Assembly: GCF_001625325.1 (NCBI RefSeq)
Contig: NZ_JRQQ01000006.1
Location: 124,001-188,000, forward strand
From: Croceicoccus estronivorus
Lineage (GTDB): Bacteria > Pseudomonadota > Alphaproteobacteria > Sphingomonadales > Sphingomonadaceae
Reading direction: 5' to 3'
Length of the DNA stretch: 64,000 nucleotides
The notes beneath the pieces are model-generated. The model saw only the letters and a program-made list of their open reading frames with translations, was not told the origin of the DNA and searched no databases. Positions 51,825-61,632 of the stretch are shown here, piece after piece (positions within the stretch are counted from its first letter, which is position 1; each line of letters starts with the position of its first letter). Position numbers and translations under genes: made by a program.

Positions 51825-52925
51825 ATGGCTTTTCGGTTATTCGTCCGTCACAAACATATTATCGCAGCAGGTGCGGTACTGGCCGCCATTGGCATCGTGC
51901 CCAGCCAGGCGTCGGCGCAGGGGCTGTTCGGCCAGATCACGAAGACAGTGAAGCGGGCCGCCGAATCGGAAGTTGCCAGGAAGGCGGAAAAAGAAACGCG
52001 CAAAGCCACTCGCTGCGTTTTGGGGGAGGCCGAGTGTGCCGCCCAACAGGGCGATAATGGATCAGCGAGTGGCGGCAAGGCTTCGGCAGACCTCACCTCA
52101 GGCCCAAGCGCCCTCATTTCACCCTATCCCGGCTCCGTAGAGCAGAGCCGCAACTATCAGGACTATACAGACTATCCGCGCGTGATTGGCATGGACAGGA
52201 CGCGTCACGCCGAAATCCAGATGCTCGAAGGGGCGTTGACCCGGCTGGTTTACAATAATCCCCGGGGGCGCTCGACGCTGGAATTGATCCGCAATTATCG
52301 CAATGCGCTTGATGCGCGAGGGTTTAAGGTCGATTACGAAGTGCCCAATGCCAAGAGCTGGATCCTAAACATCCGCGACGCGAATGGTATGATCGCCTAT
52401 GGTACGGACGTGCGCTATTTTACCGGCAAGCTGCGTTATAATGACGGCACCGCCTATGTCTCGATCCTGGTTTACCGCGAAGGCAGTGGCTTTGGCCGGA
52501 CAAATATCCACATCCTGCAGACCAACGAAATGGATGCCGACATGGTGAGCGTCGATCCCTCGGCCATGGCCGCCGAACTGGAACGCAGCGGGGAGGTCAA
52601 TCTCAAGGGCGTGTTCTTCGACACCGGACGTTACACGCTGCGCCCTGAATCGGGCCCGCAACTGGACGTCGTGGCATCGCTGATGGCCTCGGAGCCCCAA
52701 CTGACGATGGATATCGTAGGCCATACCGACAGCACGGGCAGCGTGGCGAACAACCAGGCTCTCTCCCTTCGGCGCGCCGGAGCGGTGCGTGATGCACTCA
52801 TTGCGCGTGGCGTGAATGGACAGCGACTGCGCGCCATCGGCAAGGGCAGCAGTGATCCGATCGCCAGTAATTCGACCGATGAAGGAAGAGCGAAAAACCG
52901 CCGGGTCATGCTCGTCCGACGGTGA
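51825..52925 (+). CDS. OmpA-family outer-membrane/peptidoglycan-associated protein
   Basis: A 366-residue exported protein. Signal peptide about 1-29 (ends ASAQ), a basic helical segment, a central region of about 180 residues of unknown fold, then a C-terminal OmpA peptidoglycan-binding domain about 255-366 (FFDTGRYTLRPES, VGHTDSTGS, RAGAVRDALIARGV, GRAKNRRVML). No beta-barrel is evident, so it is probably periplasmic or lipid-free wall-anchored. ATG 51825 has AAGGGAGA upstream. It starts the surface-protein region F. Confidence 0.9.
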   Translation: MAFRLFVRHKHIIAAGAVLAAIGIVPSQASAQGLFGQITKTVKRAAESEVARKAEKETRKATRCVLGEAECAAQQGDNGSASGGKASADLTSGPSALISPYPGSVEQSRNYQDYTDYPRVIGMDRTRHAEIQMLEGALTRLVYNNPRGRSTLELIRNYRNALDARGFKVDYEVPNAKSWILNIRDANGMIAYGTDVRYFTGKLRYNDGTAYVSILVYREGSGFGRTNIHILQTNEMDADMVSVDPSAMAAELERSGEVNLKGVFFDTGRYTLRPESGPQLDVVASLMASEPQLTMDIVGHTDSTGSVANNQALSLRRAGAVRDALIARGVNGQRLRAIGKGSSDPIASNSTDEGRAKNRRVMLVRR

Positions 52926-53210
52926 CGATTATCAGGATCTCGTCCAGCAGTCGGGAATCATCGCACTTAGCTAATAAATTTCAATTCCATTAATTACAGA
53001 ATATCTTCTAATTATTTTATAGAAAGCGCGGTAGTATTTTAATTATTTGATTAACATAGTATATTGCCTAATTAATATAAAATTGCCTTGTTTATTATTG
53101 TAAATATGCTGGATGTGAGGGATTTTTGGGCTATCGTGCTTGGGCAAAAAAGTTAGCGCTGACATATATTTCTTGAAACAAAAGCAAATCAAGCAATAGA
53201 GAATAGGGCG
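52926..53210. promoter_or_regulatory. AT-rich promoter region of the ECF sigma gene
   Basis: A 285-base gap with a run of very AT-rich sequence (about 52970-53110) unlike the flanking genes. No gene is seen. AT-rich leaders are usual for surface-protein or horizontally gained gene groups silenced by nucleoid proteins, but that is only suggestive here. Confidence 0.4.
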
Positions 53211-53759
53211 ATGACCAGCCGCCCAAACTCTTTTCAGGAAACGGATAGCGAGCTCAGCCTCTCGGAGGAACTGCTCGCCGAGACCTATGATGCGTTGCGG
53301 AGGATCGCATCGCGCCAGTTGTCTCGGCAATCCTCGACACCCTCGCTCAACACGACTTTGATCGTTCACGAAGCATGGCTGAAACTGGCGGGGGATAAAG
53401 AGCGGCGGTTCAACGACCGCAATCATTACCTTGCCACGGCCGCTCGGGCGATGCGGCAGATCCTGGTGGATCACGCACGGCGCAAGGCAGCTGACAAGCG
53501 CGGGGCCGGAGCGGTGCACCTCAATATTGACGAGTGCCTGGTGTCCGAGACGACATCGATGAATGCGCTGCTCACCATGGATGAGGCTCTGGAGGTGCTG
53601 TCAGTGCATGCACCCGAACTGGAGCCGGTAGTCGAATGCCGCTTTTTCGGGGGATTGACCACTCAGGAAACCGCCGACGCGCTTGGGCGCTCGGTGCGCA
53701 CGGTCGAGCGACAATGGGCGCGCGCGCGCGCCTATCTCAGCGAAGAATTCCAGCCTTAA
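53211..53759 (+). CDS. ECF-type RNA polymerase sigma factor (sigma70-ECF, TIGR02999-like)
   Basis: A 182-residue sigma factor. Region 2 (about 20-95: ALRRIASRQLSRQ, NTTLIVHEAWLKLAG, HYLATAARAMRQILVDHARR) and region 4 (about 120-175: TMDEALEVL, VECRFFGGLTTQETADALGR, TVERQWARARAYL) are both clear. This subgroup, with the HARRKAADKRG stretch, is known to be tied to Ser/Thr kinases, not classical anti-sigma factors. A kinase with TPR-like repeats is at 58896. No anti-sigma gene is adjacent. Confidence 0.92.
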   Translation: MTSRPNSFQETDSELSLSEELLAETYDALRRIASRQLSRQSSTPSLNTTLIVHEAWLKLAGDKERRFNDRNHYLATAARAMRQILVDHARRKAADKRGAGAVHLNIDECLVSETTSMNALLTMDEALEVLSVHAPELEPVVECRFFGGLTTQETADALGRSVRTVERQWARARAYLSEEFQP

Positions 53760-53790
53760 GGAATAGCGATTTCCGAAATATCGTCCGACA

Positions 53791-56700
53791 TCAGAAATCG
53801 ACGGTGGCACTCAGTTTGAAAGAGCGGCCAATAATCCCGTCGAAATAGGTTACCACTCCACCGGCGGCCGGTACCGGATATGGGGCCTTAGCGTTGAATA
53901 GATTGTTGACGACCAAGCGCAGGCTCAGGTTGTCGGCGATCCGCGCGCCAAGCGATGTCCTGAAGATTACCGTGTCATCGATTCTGAAATGGTCATAGGT
54001 CGCCTCATCCGCGTCGGGATCGACCACCGCTGCGCCGATATATCGACCTTGCAGATATAAGTCGATCGGGCCGTTCTGATACAGAATCGAAGCAAGCGCC
54101 TGATTCTTGGAATAACCGATTCCACCTCGCAGCGTGGTGAGATCACCTTTGCCAATGCGCTGTTCAAGCTGATCGATATACTGGTAGCTGGCTTGCAGCG
54201 TTATTCGGCTATCTTGACCAAGAAATGGCGTGTTGATCCGATAAAACAAATCCGCAATCAGCCCCCGATAATCATAAGAGGCGGCGTTTAGATACCCCGT
54301 CCTGATGAACTCGATCTGTCCGGAAGCATCGCGATCGATCTTATCGCAAGCCATATTGCGGAAAGTGGACGCATCATAGCATGCTTCAAGCGTCTGTTCC
54401 GGGTCGACCGAGAGAATCGCGCCTTTGAGCGAGATATCGACCCAATCGACCGACAGACTGAAACCCGACGCGAAGCGCGGCCGGAGAACCACACCGATCG
54501 TCCAGCTATCGGCTTTTTCGTTGGCAAGGTCAGTGTTGCCGGAAAGCGATCCCCTGGTCGCCACATCTACGATGTTTGAAGTAAAGTTGGCAGGCAGGCC
54601 GTCAGCCGTGCAGTTCTTCTTGCGGACCGCAGGAGCGGGGCCGCCATTGATGAAGCGGGCATCGCACGGATCGGGCGCGCGCGCGAAAATCGAACTGGTC
54701 GGATTGAACAATTCGGTGATCGCGGGCGACCGAATAGAGCGAGTGAAATTGCCGCGGATCGACACGTCTTCGATCGGTTGCCAATGTCCACCGGCGGTCC
54801 AACTCAGGTCGTCGCCTGTCAGCGAATGATCGATATAGCGAACCGCGCCGCTGAATCCGAGCGCGTGAACCAGTGGAATGTCCATCCCCGGTGAGACGAG
54901 CGGGATCAGGGCCTCACCCGAAAATTCGTAAGTGTTGAATTTTCCTGAAACCGGATCAATCGGGACCGATCTGCCATATCGCAGTCTGCTCCCGGTTGGG
55001 TCGGCGGGGTCGACCGAACCATAGAAAAAGGTGGCTGGGTCAAAGCTGGCCGATTCAGCGCGATGCTCATAACCGACGGATATCTGGACATCACCGCTCC
55101 ATATGGCGAATGGACTACCCGTGACATTGGCGCTGATCACCAGTTGATCGTTGACCTCCTTGGGACGGGCAATCGTCGTGACGTAATCTTTCACGGCCTG
55201 ACCGTTCTGGTTGCCGAACGGATTAAATGGCACGCAAACGCTGCTGATCGTGGCGATAGGCGAATTCGCGGCGTTCTCCGGGCATCCTGCCAACGCGTTC
55301 AGAAAATTCTGCTGCACGAGTTCACGGCTCGCCCCGACAGTTTTTGAACGACCGTAATTGGCGGAAACATTCCAGTGGAACGCCCGATCCTTGGTTCCCA
55401 ACTCACCCTCGAAACCGCCCACAACCCGATAAAGCTCGACCGTCGCCGTACCGCGGCCTGAAAGCAGATCGGGACTGGCGCGCGCCATATAAAAGAAATC
55501 CTGATCAACCACCCCGTCCTCATCGAAATCCAGATTTTCGGAGATCGTCGCGCGCGCAGTGTCGGTGAGGAAACGGTTGCTCAGCGGAATGATCAGATTA
55601 CCGTCCAGATCGCCCGCTGAACCGAACAGCCAGCTGTTATAGGCGGGCTGTTCACGAAGCTGCGTACCCTTCGAGCGGGCATAATTGAAATCGATGAACG
55701 CGGTGAGCTCATTGCTGAGCTCGTAATTGGCACGAACCGTCCCAACATAGCGTTCAACCGAACTCAACAGGTTGGTGACGGGCACCAGGCTGAAACCATT
55801 GCCGCCTGATGAGTTGACGAGGCCGTGTCTGTCCCCGAAATCGATTGGTACAAGCTCGCCCTCGGCGTTGAATGCGAGAGCGTTACCAGCCGCATCCTTG
55901 ATACTCCGATTGGTGCCCGGACGGCCGATCAGTCCAAGATCGCCGGGGACAATATCGTTAGTAAGTGGCATTCCGAACGGGCTGATCAGTGAAATCCGGC
56001 GATCTTCAATCAGCTGATTATCGTAGGGATAATCAGGATCGTTCGGCGAAACGAAATACAGACCGCGCGCCGTGCGCTTGCGATCCGCATCAGTGAGGCC
56101 ATTGGAATGGTTATATTCGAATGAAGCCAGAATGTTTCCGCGATCATTGCTAAAGGTCGTGCCGACGAGGCCCGCGAGCCGATATTCCGCTGCGTCGCCC
56201 TTTTCGGTGATGCCATATCGTGTATCGAGCTTGATGCCCTCGAAGTGATCCTTGAGAATAATGTTCACGGTGCCGGCGATCGCGTCTGAACCGTAAACAG
56301 GAGCGCCGCCTACGGCGATTGTCTCGATTCGATCGATCATCAGCATAGGAATCGTATTGAGATCGACCTGCGAGCCTGCTTCGGCGGGTCCGAAAATGGT
56401 GGCCGTGTTCGAGCTCACGAAACGATGTCCATCGACAAGGGTAAGCGTGCGCTGAGAACCAAGCCCAAGGAAGTCGACAAAGCTGTGACCGGAACCGAAG
56501 CTGCCCTTCTGTTCGCCGGCCGCGCTGCTCGACGGGGGGCCGAACCCAGGGATCATGTTGAGTGCATCGCCGACATTGGTGATGCCAAGTGCATCCACGT
56601 CTTCCGAACGGACCACGATCGCAGGAACAGGTGTATCGATACCGTCCCGGCGAATGCGGGAACCGGTGACGATAATGGTTGGGTCCAACAAATCCGCCGA

Positions 56701-56802
56701 ATGATTGGGCATGATCTTCGTTTCATCGTCGCCGACCTGAGCGCAAGCGGGAAATGCGAACAAGACAGCAGACAGAAATACTGGCCCGGCAGCACCAAAC
56801 AT
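53791..56802 (-). CDS. Large TonB-dependent outer-membrane receptor 4
   Basis: About 1003 residues from ATG 56802; signal peptide near MFGAAGPVFLSAVLFAFPAC. The TonB-box/plug begins DPTIIVTGSRIRRDGIDTPV, typical of the long proteobacterial TBDR class, with plug features such as QRTLTLVDGHRF and VYGSDAIAGTVNIIL, and a C-terminal strand SATVDF. The start is uncertain: the only good ribosome site (AGGAGG) is about 27 bases before the ATG, and an upstream TTG 56871 keeps the frame open. It converges on the ECF sigma gene, and may be the receptor part of this module. Confidence 0.9.
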   Translation of the reverse strand: MFGAAGPVFLSAVLFAFPACAQVGDDETKIMPNHSADLLDPTIIVTGSRIRRDGIDTPVPAIVVRSEDVDALGITNVGDALNMIPGFGPPSSSAAGEQKGSFGSGHSFVDFLGLGSQRTLTLVDGHRFVSSNTATIFGPAEAGSQVDLNTIPMLMIDRIETIAVGGAPVYGSDAIAGTVNIILKDHFEGIKLDTRYGITEKGDAAEYRLAGLVGTTFSNDRGNILASFEYNHSNGLTDADRKRTARGLYFVSPNDPDYPYDNQLIEDRRISLISPFGMPLTNDIVPGDLGLIGRPGTNRSIKDAAGNALAFNAEGELVPIDFGDRHGLVNSSGGNGFSLVPVTNLLSSVERYVGTVRANYELSNELTAFIDFNYARSKGTQLREQPAYNSWLFGSAGDLDGNLIIPLSNRFLTDTARATISENLDFDEDGVVDQDFFYMARASPDLLSGRGTATVELYRVVGGFEGELGTKDRAFHWNVSANYGRSKTVGASRELVQQNFLNALAGCPENAANSPIATISSVCVPFNPFGNQNGQAVKDYVTTIARPKEVNDQLVISANVTGSPFAIWSGDVQISVGYEHRAESASFDPATFFYGSVDPADPTGSRLRYGRSVPIDPVSGKFNTYEFSGEALIPLVSPGMDIPLVHALGFSGAVRYIDHSLTGDDLSWTAGGHWQPIEDVSIRGNFTRSIRSPAITELFNPTSSIFARAPDPCDARFINGGPAPAVRKKNCTADGLPANFTSNIVDVATRGSLSGNTDLANEKADSWTIGVVLRPRFASGFSLSVDWVDISLKGAILSVDPEQTLEACYDASTFRNMACDKIDRDASGQIEFIRTGYLNAASYDYRGLIADLFYRINTPFLGQDSRITLQASYQYIDQLEQRIGKGDLTTLRGGIGYSKNQALASILYQNGPIDLYLQGRYIGAAVVDPDADEATYDHFRIDDTVIFRTSLGARIADNLSLRLVVNNLFNAKAPYPVPAAGGVVTYFDGIIGRSFKLSATVDF

Positions 56803-57364
56803 ATGTATTTTAGTGCAGATTTTCAGCCTCCTGGCTAATGGAGCAACTGCTATGCCCTTGAACTCACCCAAGCAGGCAAAATATCGCTCGTAACGATATT
56901 CTTGCCTTCAACTAAAGGCCTAGGATCGTCAATATGGCCAAGGGCGTGTTCTGTATTTTAAGTCGGAGATGGGCGAACGAGCCTGAGACCCGGGCATCGC
57001 CGCCACCCGCTAATCATGACAATTGAAATCAAAGGTCGTGGCTTCGGACCACATGGAAAGCACACAGATACGCTCTCCAACAAACCGCAGCCTGTCTTCG
57101 GATCGCCTCTTGCGAGGGACCGAGCACGTAAAGGTCCATATGTTTGCCCTGCGGCAGGAGGGGGTTTGGAGCCCTACTTGTGACGCGGTGCCCTTCGCCT
57201 CCTGGTTCCAGCGAATAATTCTGCATGGCCCGATTGGCGGGAACCGCCACGGAGCTGCGTTCTCCTTTGCATGACACCACTCCTCAGGGGCCGGCCAGCG
57301 GCGCATGTCGGCGCTGTCGGCCGTCAAGTTCCATCACCCCATCAGCAATAGAAGGACTTCAATA
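56803..57364. other. Divergent intergenic region, TBDR 4 / adhesin
   Basis: A 562-base gap between divergent genes. Overlapping open frames near 57010-57330 on both strands show no domain or motif and look like chance frames. Promoters for both genes should lie here; no clear inverted repeats were seen by eye. Confidence 0.4.
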
Positions 57365-58381
57365 ATGGCGAAATGCGACCTTTTTCTTCGCTCGCAGGCC
57401 ATGCTTGCGATAACCCTCTCAGGCAGCGTGCTCTCATTGCTTCTCGCCAGCCCGGCCCATGCCGATAACACTCCCGAATGCAATGTCGGTGCCGGAGTGA
57501 ACTCAACCGAATGCGGCGCCGACAGCGTTGCCAGCGGTGGCGGTTCAACCGCCATCGGCGGATTCGCCAGGGCCGAAGCCGACAAGTCAACTGCGGTCGG
57601 CGTGGCAGCTGTCGCCGGCTTCGGCGGCTCGACCGCCGTCGGGCAGACCGCCACGGCCGGTGCCATCGAGACCACCGCAGTCGGCAGATCAGCGACGGTC
57701 ACGTCCAGCCACGGCAGCGCTCTTGGTGCCGCTTCTGCTGTTCTGGCCACCAATTCGGTGGCGCTCGGCTATGGTTCGCAGGCGCTCGAGAGCAATACTG
57801 TTTCTATCGGCACCGTTGGCGGAGAACGCCGGCTGGTCAATGTCGCCGACGGTATCAATGGCACCGATGGCGTCAATGTAAGCCAGCTCGCTAGCGAGGC
57901 GGACCAGCGCGCAGCAACAGATGTCCTGTTGCAGAGCAATATCAGCAGCAACAGGTCCGGTATTGCCGCTAATACAGCGGCGATCGCAAGAAACTCGGCG
58001 GATATTATCGCCGATACGATGGCCACCGCCGTCAACACGGCAGGTATTGCCGCCAATACGGCGGCGATCGCAAACAACACAGCGGGGATCGCGGCCAATA
58101 CGGCAGGAATCAACGATCTCTATGCTGTCACGGACCGCGACCGGCGTCAGGCCCAACGCGGGACCGCCGTCGCGGTGGCGCTGACGGCAGCACCGATGCC
58201 CTCCCAGGCTGGCAGGACAAGCTATACCTTCAATCTGGCGACCTATCGTGGGGCCCAGGCCGGTGGATTGTCCCTTGCTCACCGTCTGGCCAGCGAGACC
58301 CCGTTCGCGATAACCGTCGGGGCATCGGTTGCCGGGAAGAGTGATATCGCAGGGCGGATAGGTGTCGCCGGGGAATTCTGA
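57365..58381 (+). CDS. Compact trimeric autotransporter adhesin (YadA-like)
   Basis: A 338-residue exported protein with ATG after AGAAGGA. Signal peptide about 1-36 (ends AHA). Head of repeated STAxG / TAxGxxA units (about 55-150: GGSTAIGG, DKSTAVGVA, GSTAVGQTA, ETTAVGRSA, NSVALGYGS). Neck RRLVNVADGINGTDGVNVSQL at about 160-180. Short repetitive stalk (about 195-255: IAANTAAIA, VNTAGIAANT). C-terminal anchor-like YTFNLATYRGAQAGG and VGASVAGKSDIAG. It matches the whole layout of YadA-type trimeric adhesins in a very small size; each subunit would supply four strands of a 12-strand barrel. Confidence 0.88.
   Translation: MAKCDLFLRSQAMLAITLSGSVLSLLLASPAHADNTPECNVGAGVNSTECGADSVASGGGSTAIGGFARAEADKSTAVGVAAVAGFGGSTAVGQTATAGAIETTAVGRSATVTSSHGSALGAASAVLATNSVALGYGSQALESNTVSIGTVGGERRLVNVADGINGTDGVNVSQLASEADQRAATDVLLQSNISSNRSGIAANTAAIARNSADIIADTMATAVNTAGIAANTAAIANNTAGIAANTAGINDLYAVTDRDRRQAQRGTAVAVALTAAPMPSQAGRTSYTFNLATYRGAQAGGLSLAHRLASETPFAITVGASVAGKSDIAGRIGVAGEF
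57955..58114 (+). repeat. In-frame stalk repeats of the adhesin
   Basis: Near-repeats of about 21-42 bases encode GIAANTAAIARNSADI, VNTAGIAANTAAIANN and TAGIAANTAGIND. They keep the reading frame, so copy changes would lengthen or shorten the stalk without breaking the protein. Repeats are imperfect at the third-base level. Confidence 0.7.
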
Positions 58382-58895
58382 ACTATCGCCGGAGGGACCT
58401 TCGGCTTGCCAAGCGCGTCGCCCTGTTGCCCCTGCCCGGTCTCCGGGGAAAGGTGAACAGACACGACGAGGGGCAATGGACAACATCGCACGGTTGTCCA
58501 AGCGAGGACATGCTTTCGCGCAGGAGTGCGGAGCGCTCACGCTTGCCACGCGTTCGACCGCAAGCACGACGAGGAAGGTGCGGTCCTGAGCCGCCGACCG
58601 GCGAGCCAGCGCTGAGCAGTCGGCGAACAACCGCGGTCTGATCCTGCGGCGGATATTGGCCCTGGCCGAGGAATAAATTACCCGCGGAAAAGTCACGCCG
58701 TGAAGCTCTGTCAAACCGCCCCTGCTGCGAAAGGGCCGGGACACGCGCCAGTCCGCCATGCGATGATCTACGATGCTTGGGGCATGGGCGAAGCTAACGC
58801 GACATCTCGGCGGAGCGAAGAACACCCTCTCATTTGCTATGCCGCCAAATGTGGCGGGAACACGCGCGGTCCGACGTTGAAAAGGGAGGACTCGC
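58382..58895. other. Intergenic region before the kinase gene
   Basis: A 514-base GC-rich gap. Short open frames have no ribosome sites or domains. The last about 20 bases hold the strong AAAGGGAGGA ribosome site used by the kinase. Nothing else recognisable is seen. Confidence 0.45.
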
Positions 58896-61472
58896 TTGGC
58901 CGACGTCCGAATTTCGGCCACGATTGCGTGCCGGGGCGCGTGCCTCGTCGAAAGCGGGAGAATGACTTCGGTAATGCCGGACAATTTGGGGCCTCAGTCG
59001 GGTGTGGAAGCCCGTCAACGCGTCGATAGCGCGTTCGAGGTCGTGCTCGAAATGCCCGATGGCGCACGCGCCGAATGGATCGACCGGCATTTCGCCGATG
59101 CACCCCAACTGGCTCTCCGCACCCACAGACTGATCGCGGCCGAAAGGCGCAGTCGCAAGCTGTTCGACGCGTTGCAAAGCCAACGGGACCGCGTGCTTGG
59201 AGCCGCGGTCCCCGAAATTTCGCGCGCGCGCGATGAGGATCCGCGGATCGGTCGCCATTATGGCCCCTGGCGCGTGATGCGGCATCTGGGCTCGGGCGGC
59301 CTTTCCGAAGTCTATGCTGTGGTGCGCGACGATGGCCGGTACGAGCAGGATGCCGCGCTGAAGATCTTGCGCAGCGGACATCTCGGGGCCGAGGCCAAGG
59401 CGCTGTTCCTGCGCGAGCGTCGCATGCTCGCGAGCCTCAGCCATCCGGCGCTGGTACGGATCATCGATGGCGGGGAAACCGCCACCGGCTCCCCCTGGCT
59501 GGTGATGGAACAGATCGAAGGCGGGCCGATCACAACCTATGCCACGGATCATTCACTCTCGCAGGAGTCCCGGCTCGACCTTGTGGCGCAATGCGCCGAT
59601 GCACTGCAGGCGGCCCATGAACGCGGTATCCTGCACGGCGACATCAAGCCCGATCACCTGCTCGTGCAGGCCGATGGCAAGGTGCGCCTGCTCGACTTCG
59701 GCATTGCGCAATTGCTGGACGAGGACGGCGCCGCCGGGGAAGCTGCCGCGCTAACCCCGGCCAGTGCCTCGCCTGAGCAATATGACGGGCAGCGGCTCAC
59801 CACCGCGAGCGATATCTTTCAGCTCGGCAAGGTGCTTGAGGAATTGACCGCACAGGAAGCGCCCGGGCCCGATCTGGCCGCGATCATCGCGCACTCGACC
59901 GCGCCCGATCCCGCCGCGCGCTATCGCTCCGCCGCGGCGCTGGCGACCGATTTGCGCCGCCTGCGGCAAGGTCTGGCCACCGAGGCCCGGCCCGACAGCG
60001 CGCCGCGCGCCGTGCTGCGGCTCATGCGGCAAAACCGGCTTGCCGCCGCGCTTGCGGTGTTGGTGCTGGTCTCGCTCGCCGGATGGGGCGTAACGGCGAC
60101 CATCGGCGCATGGCGCATCGATCGTGCACGGCAGGCAGCCCTGCTCGCCGCCGACCGGGCCGAGCGCGGGCGGCAGGCGCTGCTCGACCTGTTCCGCCGG
60201 GCCGATCCACTGGAGCTGGACGCCACTGGTCCGGTCTCCCCGCAAAGCCTTGCCATCATTGATGAAGCGCTTGCCGACGCGAAGCAGCGTCTGGCCGACG
60301 ATCCGGCGCTGTTGAGCGAACTCAGCGGCTGGGCGGCCCGGCTGCACCGACGCGCGGAACAGAGCGACCGGGCAGCACAACTAGCCGACGACGCCGAAGC
60401 ATATGCCAAAGCGGCCTATGGCGCGGACAGCAGCGACTATGCCGCCGCGCTCGCCTTTCGGGCTCGTCTGGCGATGGAAAGAGGCGATGCCGACCGGGGA
60501 AGCGCGGACATGGCGCGAGCCCTGGCCATCATCGATAACGCGGGTGCGGAGGACAAGCCGGCGCTGGAAACGCTATTGCTCGCCGCCTGGTCGCAGGAGG
60601 GGGACTGGCAGGCCCAGCTTGCGCTGTTCCGCCGCATCGCCGAACTAGCGGAAGCGCTGGATATCGACAATGCGCGGATCGAGGCCGGATCGGGCATCGG
60701 CCGGGCGCTGGACGGGCTTGGCCGGCGGGGCGAGGCCGAAAAGCAGGTGAAATCGGTGCTGGCACTGGCGGAGAAGCGCTATGGTCCCGATCATCCGCGC
60801 CTCACTTTGCCGCTATCCGATCTGGGGCGCATCGCCGAACATGCCGGGAAAGCGGGCGAAGCGGCACGCTGGCATCGCCGCGCGCGCGACATCGCGATCG
60901 CCGCGTATGGGCCAAATTCCCCCGAAGTGCTTTCGCACCGCAACAACCTGGCATTGGCGCTGCAATCGGCGGGGGATCTTCCCGGCGCGGCGCGCGAAAT
61001 GCGGGCCGTCTATCATATAGTCGCAAGCGGTGATGGTCCCGACGCTATCACCACCGGCGAGGTCGCGCAGAATCTGGGTGCCATATTGGTTCGCATGGGA
61101 CAGTTCAACGAAGCAGAAGAGATGCTCGACATTGCCGAGCACAGCTTCGCCCGCAATCTTCCAACTGGCCATCCGCGGCGGGCGTTCCCTGCTTTGACGC
61201 ATTCGCAAATGCGTCTGGCCCAGCAGCGCTGGCCGGAAGCAGAGGCCGAAGCGGGCAAGGCGCTAGAGATCCTGCATACCGCGCTGCCCGCGGGCCATTA
61301 TGCGATTGCCACCGCGCAATGCCGCATCGCTATGGCGCGGCTGGAACAGGGGGACCGGGCAGCGGGGGCGCTACTGCGGGAAGCAGTGGCAGCGATGGAT
61401 ACCGCCGGATCGTCGGTGCCGGAGATCTACGCCGCGCCCTGCCGCGCCGCTCTCCTCCGCCTTTCCCGCTAG
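58896..61472 (+). CDS. Membrane Ser/Thr protein kinase with C-terminal TPR-like repeats
   Basis: An 858-residue protein from TTG 58896, which has AAAGGGAGGA 5-6 bases upstream; ATG 58962 or 58974 are alternatives. N-terminal helical region (about 1-120), kinase domain about 121-360: glycine loop LGSGGLSEVY (131-140), K156 in AALKIL, catalytic loop HGDIKPDH (247-254, HGD in place of HRD), DFG 267-269, and SASPEQ for APE. One membrane helix about 381-403, then TPR-like repeats about 430-850 (periplasmic by topology). This is the usual kinase partner of the ECF sigma subgroup encoded at 53211, so it may phosphorylate that sigma factor. Confidence 0.88.
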   Translation: MADVRISATIACRGACLVESGRMTSVMPDNLGPQSGVEARQRVDSAFEVVLEMPDGARAEWIDRHFADAPQLALRTHRLIAAERRSRKLFDALQSQRDRVLGAAVPEISRARDEDPRIGRHYGPWRVMRHLGSGGLSEVYAVVRDDGRYEQDAALKILRSGHLGAEAKALFLRERRMLASLSHPALVRIIDGGETATGSPWLVMEQIEGGPITTYATDHSLSQESRLDLVAQCADALQAAHERGILHGDIKPDHLLVQADGKVRLLDFGIAQLLDEDGAAGEAAALTPASASPEQYDGQRLTTASDIFQLGKVLEELTAQEAPGPDLAAIIAHSTAPDPAARYRSAAALATDLRRLRQGLATEARPDSAPRAVLRLMRQNRLAAALAVLVLVSLAGWGVTATIGAWRIDRARQAALLAADRAERGRQALLDLFRRADPLELDATGPVSPQSLAIIDEALADAKQRLADDPALLSELSGWAARLHRRAEQSDRAAQLADDAEAYAKAAYGADSSDYAAALAFRARLAMERGDADRGSADMARALAIIDNAGAEDKPALETLLLAAWSQEGDWQAQLALFRRIAELAEALDIDNARIEAGSGIGRALDGLGRRGEAEKQVKSVLALAEKRYGPDHPRLTLPLSDLGRIAEHAGKAGEAARWHRRARDIAIAAYGPNSPEVLSHRNNLALALQSAGDLPGAAREMRAVYHIVASGDGPDAITTGEVAQNLGAILVRMGQFNEAEEMLDIAEHSFARNLPTGHPRRAFPALTHSQMRLAQQRWPEAEAEAGKALEILHTALPAGHYAIATAQCRIAMARLEQGDRAAGALLREAVAAMDTAGSSVPEIYAAPCRAALLRLSR

Positions 61473-61632
61473 CATTTGTGCATATCGGGGCGGTGGGCTG
61501 GCGGACTTTGCCGACCCTTCTCGTGTTGGATGATATGGGGCGCAAGGGAGGGCATGATTGCCATCCATCGGCCCCGCCATATGCCATCGGGCAAGCCCGT
61601 TGGCGTCAGACAGTTGCGAGGGGCCTGCCAAA

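Noticed and set aside
57010-57327. Minus-strand 105-residue frame upstream of the adhesin
   Set aside because: No ribosome site, no motif, and it would cover the probable adhesin promoter. Treated as chance.
57955-58114. CRISPR-like or satellite repeat
   Set aside because: The repeats are in frame, encode the adhesin stalk, are imperfect and have no unique spacers of constant length.
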